NCBI GenBank assembly: GCA_007922195.1
Contig: ML682116.1
Location: 2,676,543 to 2,740,542 of the forward strand
Origin: Podocnemis expansa
Lineage: Eukaryota; Chordata; Testudines; Podocnemididae
Direction: 5' to 3'
Length of the DNA: 64,000 nucleotides
The notes under the pieces are model-generated. The model was not told the DNA's origin, searched no databases, and was given only the letters and a program-made list of their open reading frames with translations. Position 1 is the first letter of the stretch, and each line of letters starts with the position of its first letter. Of this stretch, positions 39,301-51,300 are shown in pieces. A program made the position numbers and the translations under genes.

Positions 39301-42300
39301 CTGGTTAACAAACTCCATGATTCCTTGAGTATCTGTGAGATATCAAAGAGCTGGTCCCTTATGCTACGTACAGGATGGAAACCTCATTGTTTCTCCTGAA
39401 TCCAAGGTTTATCTAAATTGCATAGCCTGTTATCCAATACTCTGATTTACACTTTGCCAGGGAGGCTGAGAAGTGTGATCACTGTATATTTTGGCACACA
39501 CTCACTGGACTCTTTTCTTAAACATTGGGACTACCAATGCTCATGTACTCTTTTGACTGCCCATGAAACATTGAAGACGCATATCCCTGGCACCTCAACT
39601 TTGTTCAGCAAACAGAAGCAGATCTGAACCAACCAGGGATTTCCAGAGCTGCTTTCTGAAAGGAGAGCACGCCCACTGGGTCAAGGAGTTCCTCAAAATG
39701 CTCTTTCCACTTCACAGCAATCTTCTCACCATCCTTGTTTAGAACAGCTTAAGCAACATCTTGCTGCCGGTATCTCAGTTGTATCAGGAGTCCCATTCAT
39801 GAGCATTTCTTGGAAAGCAACCTTCTTTGCCTTGACAGCTTCCCTCACCAGTGGTGTTCACCAGCATGTCTTAGGGTTGCCACTGTGACAGCCTTCAGTC
39901 TCCTTCAAGCAACAGCTTTTCAATGAGTGAGGCCCTGAACATCGTCCACTTAGGCCCAGTGTCCAAGACCTCATGCAAAATGCAGGGGAAGTTCTTCCAC
40001 AAGTGAGAATTGAAGTCTTTGCTCACAGGGTTCTAAAACAGATGATCTCTGGTGACCCACAGTGATAGTTTGGGTCTACTCTGTCTATCCTGCCAACATT
40101 CCCTGAATTTATCCAACTTACCACCAAACAGTGATAGGTTGACAACTCTGCTTGTTTCTTCACCTAAGTTTCCAGAACATATGGTCTTGAGTCCGATGAA
40201 AAGACTATGAAGTCAATCATGATCTTCAGCCCAAGGTCCTCTGGTAGTAGGTATGTTTATGAGCAGTCTTGTTTTTGAATATGGTGTTCATTATGGACAA
40301 TACACAGTGTGCACAGAAGTTTGTTAACAACTTACCTTTTGGGTCCAGATCAGGGAGGCTGTTCCTTTCAATCACTCCTCTCCAGGTATCTCTTATCATT
40401 TCCCACATGGACATCGAAGTCCCCTGTAAACTTCATCTGGATTAGGGATAGCAGGACTCACTCCTAGAGCCAGGCCTGAGATGCTGTTAGGCAAGTGTGT
40501 GATGGCTGGGCCTCCTATGTAATCTGACTGGGCTGAGCCCAGAAAGGAGATGTGGACCCACCACCCACAAGACAAAGGGCTACGTGCAATGCCAGAATGA
40601 CAGCAGCAGGGATAGACCTGGACGGGGCTGGCTCTTCACAGTAGAAACTGACTCTGGTTCATGGGCACAGTATAATTTAAAATGTGTGTTGTTTTTGTTC
40701 TCTTTTGAAGATTTGCCCCCATTAAATATTCAGTGTTTCCCTTTCAGAGACTCAAAAGACTTCTTTTTTGTTAGTCTGCCAGTCACAGTATGTCCTGTTT
40801 CCTTCCTTAAGAGAGATGTATGTAAGAAAACATTGCCTTTTGAGAAAAGAGCTGTCATAAAATCAGCAGAATGCTATTGGCTGTTACTGCACCATTCTTG
40901 TACTGGGCATCTTATCGGGGGTTCATCTGACAACTTCTTTGCATCTTTTTCCCCCCCCATAGCTTTTATTACTGGCTTGTTAAACAACATTGGAACCCAT
41001 GTTGATCCCATTCTTCTAATTCATCGTATTAAGGAAGGCATGGAGATTCCTAATTTGAGAGATTCACTGGTGAAAATTCTTCAGGATTACAATTTGCAGG
41101 TAAATGCAGTTTGCATGCTGTTTTAATCTCTACCTCTTTGGTATTCAGTTTCAAAGAAACTGAAAAACCTACCCACAAATAGTGTGGTGGCTATCACCTC
41201 TGCTTAATATGCAGAAGGTCCTGGGTTCAAGCCCCAGGGGGTTGGACTCGATGATTTCATGAGGTCCCTTCCAACCCTATGATTCAATTCTATGATTTAA
41301 ATCGATTTTATTAATTAAAAACAACTTTGTCCATGAACAACTAGAGATGGGCGCAGTGTAAATCAGATACTTCACCCCAGCCTGCTGTCAGCAGAGCTAC
41401 TCAAGGTGGATCCCCTTTTGATACATCAAACAAGGGTGTAGTGGTAAAAGGAGGATGGACATGATTGACTGAGCAACAGAATTTTAGTATAATCCACCTA
41501 TGGATTATGTTTGGTAGTATTATTGTGGCATTATTTTTGACTGAGGCTATGCCTACATTACAGGCTAAGGGGTGATTCTCCTACTCATGTACACATACTC
41601 ACACTAGTTCTCATTGAGTTAACATGAGTATAAACAGCAGCGTTGCCACATGAGCACTGAAAGCAAGAAAAGAGGCATGGCTCAGCCAAAACAAACCTAC
41701 TTGAAACCAATGTGTATGTACCCATCGCAACTCATTTGTCTCCACAGTCATTGCCCATGCTGTTGCAGCTGTGCGGCTGTCGTGTAAGTGTACACAAGCA
41801 GGGAATCATACACCTGGCTCATAACACAGGCATAGCCTCAGTGTTGCTACATGTTGATACAAAAAATATTAGGAGTGTCAGGACTTCACACAGTGATCTT
41901 TGTGGCTCTTCATAATGTTGGCTCTCTCCACACCTCTACATCCTGACTGCTAAGCAGAACTGGGAGGGATACTGGGGGCTTTGGACTATTTTATGCAATA
42001 TTCTCTTCATGTCATCATGTCTGGGGAATCCTGTGACCTAGCACTCTTTTTGGTCTGTCCAAGACAAGGTGGAGCATGTGGAGTATCAGTGAGACCTGTG
42101 CTAGGTGCTAATGCTGCCCACTGAGTATCCTGTGCTAAATAAAAGGAAGTGAATTTTGCAAATCCAGTCAGTTTCCCTGGTGTCATGAGCCATGCATGTA
42201 TTTTTATGTGCAAGCAAATTACTCTTGGTGGGATCTGGAAATTCAGATGCATCCTGTCATATTTGCATGCATGTGCACAAGTAACCACTCAGTTGATTTG

Positions 42301-45300
42301 ATTGGTGTTTATAATAACCTAAACACGAGTGCCAATCAGCTTCTCTGGAAACTTCACATTCTGTGAATTCCCTATCTTCAAAGATTCTGACGAAGTGGGG
42401 TTTTCTCCCATCAAAGCTCACACGATAAATAAATTTGTTAGTTTTTAAAAGTGCCATAGGCTTCCTTGCTTGTTTTTCTAGAAACCTTTTCATTGCTTAA
42501 AATAAAACCATAATGAAAATAAAAGCAGAGAAATGCTACCTCCCAAACATAACATATAGGAGGATTATACCAAAATTCTGCTGCTCAGTCAATCACGCCC
42601 ATCCTCCCTTTCCCTCTAAAATATCTAGACAGAAAAATAGACCCAATAGGGTGCCACAAAGATCAAAAGTCTCTGATTATATCAGTCTAAGATTACATGC
42701 TTCTTTCATGGGCCTATCTAGAAGTTTTTACCGCTACACCCTTGTTTGATATAGCAAAAGTGGATCCAACCTGTCTCTCTCTGCTGGTAGCAGGCTGAGG
42801 TAAAGTGTCATAGGGAGACGTGGCCTTTTTAGTACTCAGGTCCTAAGTCTTTGAAGGTTTGTTTACTCCTTACTTACCATATATATTTTAGATAATGCTC
42901 TTCAGAAGCTAAGGAAGCTTTTTTTAAGCAGTAAGTTTTCTTTGCTTTCAGTTGCAATGTCATTAAATGGAAGTGACTACAGCATATGTTTGTATATTTA
43001 ATTTTATAATCACTTGTGACCTGTAGCAATGATCAGATATAATTAGTTTTTAATGTAGTGTAAATACTCTATTAAATGCAGCATTCGGGTAGTAATCTCT
43101 TCAATGCTGGTGAGACTCTCTGCTACCCGTGCTGCTGGTTCTGTTATTAACAGCATTCTGTGGAAATCACAGTGGGCTATGGTGGCCTGACCCGTACCAC
43201 AAGCAGCACTAGGGATCCAGTTTACGTAACATACCTGGCACGATAAGCGGTAGTGAGAAGGCTTAAGTAAAATCTAATTTAATGCACTATAGATGTTGGA
43301 TATATTTTTAAAAGGAATTTATTGTTTTCATTTTTCCTTCAAATAGCTTTTATGTAGATTTTATTTTAGGATAAAAGGCATCTATTTTAAACTATGCAAA
43401 TGGATACCTATTAGCCTTGAAGTTCTTTGTGGTTTTTAAGTCATTTCATTTTGGATAGATCCAGATAGCTAAAGGGCTAACATATATCTCTCATAGAGCT
43501 AATAGGATTGGGAGAGGGGGGCGGGCTTAATGAAATTTATGTTTGGCTTGCTGTTACAGCTGTATAGCAAAAGAAAAATAATATAGGGCCTAGTTTTCTT
43601 TACAAAAGAATCTATAAGCTTGAAATAAGACTACTGCTAGAATGTCACTGATGGTGTGAAATACACTTTTCAAGCAAGGTCTGGATTCCATTTGTCGGAT
43701 TCTTGCACTTGCAAAAACTGATCTCTCTTCATTGACTTTAATAAAGCTATGTTGATTATTACCAACTGAAGCCCTTGCTTCATTTGACTCTTTAAATCTA
43801 TGCAGCAAACCAGATCATTTCTGTACCATACCTTATTAATAATAATAATGATGCTCATGTCTTTATGCTATTTTTTATGTAAAAGCACTTATAATTATGT
43901 TTATTTACAATATATCTCATTTTCCAAATGGGAAGACTAAGAACAGATGTTTAAATATCTTATGCAAAAGTTGCACAAGAAGTGGGTGGCCTTGCTGAGA
44001 ATAGAACTCATTATCCTGGATACCAGACCAGAACTGTGCTGGCTTTTTCAAAATTTTCTTCTCTTGATTCCGAAAAGGAAAAACTATTATACTCCTATAG
44101 TATTTATCTTTATGATATTAACTTAATGGTGTCCTTCTTTCCTAACCCTTGAGAACTCTTGGGATCCAAAATGAGTGAATTCCCTGCACTTTTGGGAGCA
44201 TCCGTGCAGTGAGCATAAAATAGCAATCCTCATTTTTTTTGTCCCCCCCCCCCCCAGTACATGCCCACACAGTTTTTTTTAAATTTGAGGAATAGTTAAG
44301 TGTTATTGCTATTAGCTTTTGCTAACCAAGTGTGCATCTACAGTTTTAAAGATGGCCATTTAATGGCCTGAAATTTGTTCTGTTCAACCAAAAGCTCGTA
44401 TTACTATCAAATTATTGGACAGTTTTCTGTTCTGAAGTGCTAAGGTGTTAAAGGTTGAAGTTCCACTCCCTCTGTCATTTGAGGAGGAAAGGTGATGTTT
44501 CAAATCATCTGTAATGGTCACTGCAACTCAGGGCTGGGGCTTCAGTCCTTTAAACTTCATCCTGGATCACAGAAGAGCTTACAACAGTTGGAGCTAAATA
44601 AAAAGTAAGGCTCCAATTTGGGTCTTAAAAGCCATTTGTAGAGAGTAAAAGCTAAGGCTGCATGGGTTTGACTTGAGAAAGACATCAAGGCATCATGTAC
44701 AAAAGATAAGGGATTGTGATGGTTGACACAGCCATTTTTAGAGCAGGCTGCTGCCAGGCACAATCTCTGCACCCTACTTCACCTTTTCAGGGTCTGCTGG
44801 AGAAGGTGGCACCAACTTGTTCAGTAAAGAATCAGGATGGCTGCTTTAGCCAGAATCTGCAGGATCCCTGGGAAGATCACTTGAAGATGCTTCTCTGTTG
44901 TCCACCACTTGCAGGGCAGGAAGTTCCAGTGGACCAACCTACTTCAGTCAAGAAGAGATGCAGATTGCAGCCCGTAAGTCGAAATCTGGGAAGGCACTAA
45001 GAGTATGTAATATTACTCTTGAGTTTTTGAAGACACGTGAGAGGATTGTTGTACTATGGCTGCATAGAGTCCACCAGGCCATGAGAGATACTTGTATCAT
45101 CCCCAGTGACTGGAGGAACGGGATCATTCTGCATCTGACTGAAAAGGCTGCCAAGGCTGAATGTAGCAACTATAGAAATATGACCCCATTGTCAGCCCCA
45201 GGGGAAGTCCTTGTTTCCATGCTGATGTATTGAATCAACAATGTACTTGTTGACAAAGTTCAGGATACTCAGTATGGCTACATCATTCCACTGTCAACCA

Positions 45301-48300
45301 GATCTTTACCTTGAGACATCATTTTGAGAAGATAGCTGAATGTATGCATTTATGAAGAGAGCTGAATTGATGCATTTATGAAGTCACGTACAACACTATT
45401 CACTGGCATCCATAAAACCTTAGTTTCAGTGCATTGAGAAAATTTGTGGGATCTGACCAGGCATCTCAGGGAAAATAGTATCATTGATAGAAGAGCCCTA
45501 CAGTGGAACAGGAAGTTGTATTCGGGTTAGTAGCATATAGATGAAACAGTGGTCTGTCTCCATGGAAGTTTGGCAAGGCTGCATTCTGTCATCATTGTTG
45601 TTCGGTATCAGCATTGATTAGTTGGTGTATAAGCTTGAGGAGACAGCTCATGGTGGCATTCAGCTGAACACCATTCTGCCTTGGGATCTTGAATATGTCA
45701 ATGCCAGTTCCATTGGCTCAGTTTGGTGAATCGCCATGACGGATTGCTGATTCAGTCAGGCAAGAAGCAGCATGCACTGGTCTGAGTATCAGTCCAAATA
45801 AAATTAAGGCCCTGGACAGTATTGTCAAACAGCCTCCAGATTACATCCTGCTCAATATTAACTTGTCTGGCTAGGAAATCAAGCAGGTGGCAGCTGTCCA
45901 ATATTTGAGCAGTGTCCTAGGCAGCACTGGAGGATGCTGAAAAGATGCACATGCTTATATAGTAGCAACTGCAACATTCTTTCAGGGTCTTCAGCAATCT
46001 ATGTGAGGCATGTTCTGACATCGTGCACGTTCCAAAAACTGCAGATTGTATAGCACCATGATTTTATTATCTCTGTGATATGGAAGTAAGACGCGGGCAC
46101 TGATGAAGGCTAAAGAACACCATACTGATGTTTTTGATTCTTGTCTCAATCAGCTACTCTAGATGAAGTGGCAAGACAAGATAAGGAAATGCTGATATCC
46201 AAAGCCAAACCTGGAATCTGCTTCCATCAATACTGCTTCCATTTCAGCAGATTTCTTGATATGAACATATAAGAATGAAAATCCAGTGTGCATACAAAGG
46301 AATGCCACTATGTAACTGATGAGACCATGTGCATCAAAAGCTTCAGTGGAACAACAAGATTGCCAGTGTTGGACATAAATTGAATAAAAATCAGCCCACC
46401 TGAAGCACCTTGTCAGTGATCAGTCAAGTAGTGGTTGATTTATATACAGGCCACATATCTTTGGGATTTGCCATGATGCTAAGAATAGGTTCGCATTCCA
46501 TTGTAATCAACTCAGCCCTTCATCCTTAAATGATATGCTAGACATGTTGAATGGCTTTCAGTTTATTGTGCAGCAGTCAAGGACACAACTCGGGGGCCCA
46601 GAAAATTTATACTATATATTATATGGTAGCATAATGAATAGTATTTTTTTCTGTAGTCTTCATGGATAACTGCAGTTTGTGTTATTTGTAGTGTGGAGTG
46701 AATGGAGAGGGTGTGTGCGTGCTTGCATGCATGCTGATCTTCTGTACTATGGTATGTATAATACTGGAAAAAGTGAGGATAGTTTAATTTGATCTACTTT
46801 GCTAAATTAATAAATCTTTTATATCTCTTATTTTTAGGATGGTAATAGGATTTTATATTAACCTGGGCACAAAAAACTAGAGATAAATAACAATCTTTGT
46901 GGAGATGCTGACTTTGAGTTTCCTTGATTTTCTTTGGATCCCCATCCTCTGTCCTATTCGGTCCCTTAGCACTTTCAAAATCATTGCCAATTTCTCCTCT
47001 TTAGCCATACTTTTATGTCCTAGCTCTAGTTTTGCCTTTCCTTCTGCGTTTGCACCCCTGTTTGTTTTTATCTGTAACCATATCACTTAAGTATGACATG
47101 TCTCCCATTTCCCTTCCATTCCATTTTAATTTGTCATCCAACAGTGAAGGACAATCTCCATGTCATGAAGAATAATGCTGACTTCTCTCCTCTTTCTCCC
47201 CATAAAGCCTGAGAAAGGATGTTTGCTTCAGATACAGTAAAGCCTTGTCTGATAAGACATTCCTTCCAAATTTTGTCACCCCATTACCAATACTTAGCTG
47301 TACATGTGGGAGTGACATTTATACTGATATAAACAAGACACTGGTGGCTTCTTGTATTTAAGGATGGTGATGGTGTAGACCTGTCCTGGCAGCATTGCTT
47401 GATGCATATTGAAACAGTCAATACACACGCCCACTGTTGCTCTCATGGATGAAGATGAATTAGTTATAACTACAGTGAATTGTTTTGAAGAAAGCCCTAG
47501 TTTTAGTAATTTAAATGACTCTCTTCTACCTAATATTCTCAATTACAAGCCGTGTCCAATCCTATATTTTCCATCCTTATGCAACCAAGAATCCTTGCAC
47601 TTTTTTGTTATAAGCTCATGGCCGGTTAATGTTAAAACTTGCATTTAACTGCTAGTTGGGGTACTTTAGAAAGACAGCTGAAGTAATTTCTTTTATTGGA
47701 CCAGCTTTTTTTGGTAAGAGAGAAGTTTTTGCACTTAATAGAGAGTTCTCCTTCAGTTTCTTCCAGACGTATTAAATTGAATAAAATGTAGGCTGAGGTC
47801 ACAATTGGAAAGTTCTTGTATTTTGTATCTCTTCAAATCTAATTCTTCAATGAGAGTAATATTAAATCTTACAAATATTTCTTAGTTTGTTTGTTTGTAT
47901 GTCCTGAAGGATCTCTGAAATGGTAAGAGCTAGAAACACAAAATTTTGAGCAGATACTACTGATTTCCTAACTTAAATAACTGGATTGGTTAAATCTTGA
48001 AAATGGTTCCCCCGGAACTCCAATTCAGCCCACAAAGAATTAGCTTTTAGTAGTGCCTGATCATAGGTATTTGCTGGACTCTTCTGTTAAGCGTGTCACA
48101 AACTGCAACTACGAGATCCTTTCCCTCTGGCTATGAGCTAAGTAGTTCATCTGTTGTCCACTAGACTGTCAAGGTTGTTTCCCCACTCTGGCACTCTGAG
48201 TGCTGAAGGTAGGGGCCTGCAACAAGCCTTAAAAGCCACTGGACTTAAAGCCTGGTCTTAAAACTCTTCAAGGCCACCAATTCCTGCCCTTGAAGTATCA

Positions 48301-51300
48301 CTGCCACCACCCAAATGCAAAAATCTTTTGAAACCCAGGAAGGTGCACTTCGGAATTGCTTCCTGTGAGGTATCCTCAATCACTTTTATTCCTCTCTCAG
48401 GAGAGTGACTGAACCCCAGCTGGGATATCAGCTGGAAATGGAACAGAATCCCCCTTAGTAGCTGGCTGTGCAGTCTGAGGCACGTGCACACAAACCTCTT
48501 GCCCTTCAGGACACAGAACCAAGGCTTACTTAAAAGGTAAAATCTTTAATTAAAAAGAACAGATAAGAAACACAGAGAGTCGCTTCTTTGGGATTTAACT
48601 TAGGTAGTTAGAGGGTGGGGGAAGGGAGTACATGTGCTCAGCACAGAGAAATCCAAAAACAAAGAAATACTCTGCGTCCAAGTAAACATTCCCTGTTCTT
48701 CTCACGCCTGGTCAGTAATAAACTTAGCTTATCTCTGGTAAGGATGTTGCTGCATCCTTCTTCCAGGCCCCTCTGGCCTCCTCCTGATCCTCCCAGGAGC
48801 TCTGCTGCATCCAAATGGAACAGGCAAGGCTGCTGCTCCAATTCAAAAACCTGTGCTTTGTTCCTAATGGTTGTCCTGGGACTCACTAACCAGATTGTTA
48901 CCCCTTCCTTCCCAAGGGTTACTACAGAGGCTTCTCTCAGCTCTTTCTTTTATTTTATCACACAAAAATGAGTGTTGTAATCAGTATTTTAAAAAATTGG
49001 CTTGGATAATGATAGGCTATGATGCAAAAAAAAAGTTACCGGCAGTATAGGCAGAAAACATCATAATTCCTGTGGAAAATACTGTTCTTTTACCAGTACT
49101 AATTGTATGAATGTAAGTGTGAAATTGTTATCCCCAGTGTTCTAAATACGGAGCTCCATTTCCTCATGAAACACAATTGGGCCTGTTCAGTTCATGCAAG
49201 TGAACAGATATGCATTTTGTAACAATTTTGGTGTTCCTTTCTTCAAGTAATATATAAGAGAAAAGTCTTTCCAATAAAATATGGTATGTTAATGTAATTA
49301 ACATAGTTAATTCATTGCACCTTTTACTATATTTTCTCCAGGCTATAACAGGTACTACTGCTAGTCATAAATAAAGTAGGTCACTGAAAGCTGCATTTTA
49401 ATTTATATAGCCATAAAATTATGCATTCTCTTAAAAGTGGGAACACTCATGCATCAAAAATGGCACACCCTGGAGCGATGTTTTATCCAATAAAAAATAA
49501 ATTGCTAGTCTGGTGCGAGTACCCGTAACATAATTAAATTGCAATCAGAACTCTGATGGACACACCAAATTGCACCAGATTCTGTTGAAATGTTATTTTT
49601 AAAAAAGCACATTTTTTATTTCTTGGTTTCTATTCAGCTGTTCTAAAATATTCAATCCTTTTTTTTGAAAACAAGTAGCCAAAAATCAACTTTACCTTTG
49701 AGGACTGTAAATAGAATAAATTACTAATTTATACTTTTACTTTCATAGAGGATCTCCCTGCCAACCAACCCAGTCATTTATTATATTGCAGCAGCCTTTA
49801 AATTCTATTAGAATACCAATAAGTAGAGTGTTTTCCTTTGACTAAAGTATTTCATTGTGATTAAAACCTTGTGTACCCTGTAAATTCCCAGACGTACACG
49901 AAGGGATGAGCATGTAAGTATGATAAAAATACAAAAACATTTTTATTAAAAATCTGCTGTTTGAAACCCTGGACATTCAGAGGTTAGGTTGCTCTCTGAA
50001 GAATGTCAAAGGTTTGAAAATACGGACCTAGACAACTGAGGCATCCAAATAAGTCTCTTGACCCAAAATTCTCAAATTGGGGTCTGTTGCTTTTCTCCTA
50101 TTAAGGCAATGGGAGTTAAAGGTGCTAAAGAATCCCTGAATATAAGCCACTTATTTGTGTGCCTAAATATAATTTAGGGACCTATCTTTAAAAACTCACA
50201 TCTAAAATTTTGGCCTAAGATTTGTGGGACCTACCTTCAGAATGTACATAAATATGGCACTTGCCTCAGTAAGTGGTGTGAGGCTTAATTAATAGGGTTC
50301 TGTGTTTTTATCTCCTTGGATGACCAGTAAAAGATATTTAGGCCTTGTCTACACAAGAGTTGTACCCCTTCAATTGTACTTGCGTAGTTTAAGCAGTACC
50401 TCCCACCTACCCATCCCATATGCTTTAAAGAGCCAAGTATTATAGTTATATGCAACGTAAATAAAAACTTTAGTCTTTGTCATCTTGTCTTAATTTATTA
50501 ATAAGTATGAGGAGATTGCTTGATGTAAATGGCCTGTATTCTTGTATCACTATTTCTGATATTCAGTTTACAGGCATGTATCATTCTTCTGTCATAAGAA
50601 GAGTGTTAGTCTCCATAATCTTTCATTTGCTGCAGAGTTCAAGTATATCTTATTTTCCACACTGAGAAAATAGAAATCTCTTCAACTTCAAGGTGTACAA
50701 ATGTTGAATTTCTTTTAATTAAACATGGAAGCTTGCAAATGTTGCATATGCATCATTGTGATAAATTAAAGATGGCATCTGTCTTATTTAAAAAAATCAT
50801 CTGTTTTTTGCTACAAATGTCAGAAAGATAGTACAGAAGACATCTATTCCTCTAAGATATTTTCTTGTCTTTATCAAATGTATACCCAATTTAATATTTC
50901 TAGTAACTTTTGATTACTCAGGAACTTATGATCTTTTTGAAGCCTTTTTTTTTCTTATCTTTATTTACTTGAACATAAGTTAGCTGTCATGACTAGTTAA
51001 AGGCAAATTAAAAGTCTATCTGGAAAATGTGTTCAGTGTTTTCTGTTCATTTCTAAAGTGGTAGGCATGTTAGTCTAATACGGCAAAATAAAAGCAAGGA
51101 GCCCTGTGGCACTTTAAGACTAACAAATTTATTTATCAAATGAACTGTCATGGGAGAAAATCCAACTTTGTCAGATGCTTTGAAGATGGGAGAACTTGCA
51201 GAATGAGAGGAAAATAAATATTTTCTTTCTATTCTGTAAGTCCCCCCCACCCCCTTCAAAGTATCTTGCTTATTTTGCTGTTCATTTGTCGTCTTCCTTA

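Noticed and set aside
40584..41126. Longest open frame in the window (180 codons, plus strand)
   Set aside because: Only its 3' part (40963-41099) is coding, as a VPS41 exon. The rest is intron read-through upstream of a clear acceptor.
41179..41240. A functional tRNA gene
   Set aside because: Only the B box is well preserved. The acceptor stem and anticodon arm do not fold, and a CR1-like tail follows directly, so it is a SINE.
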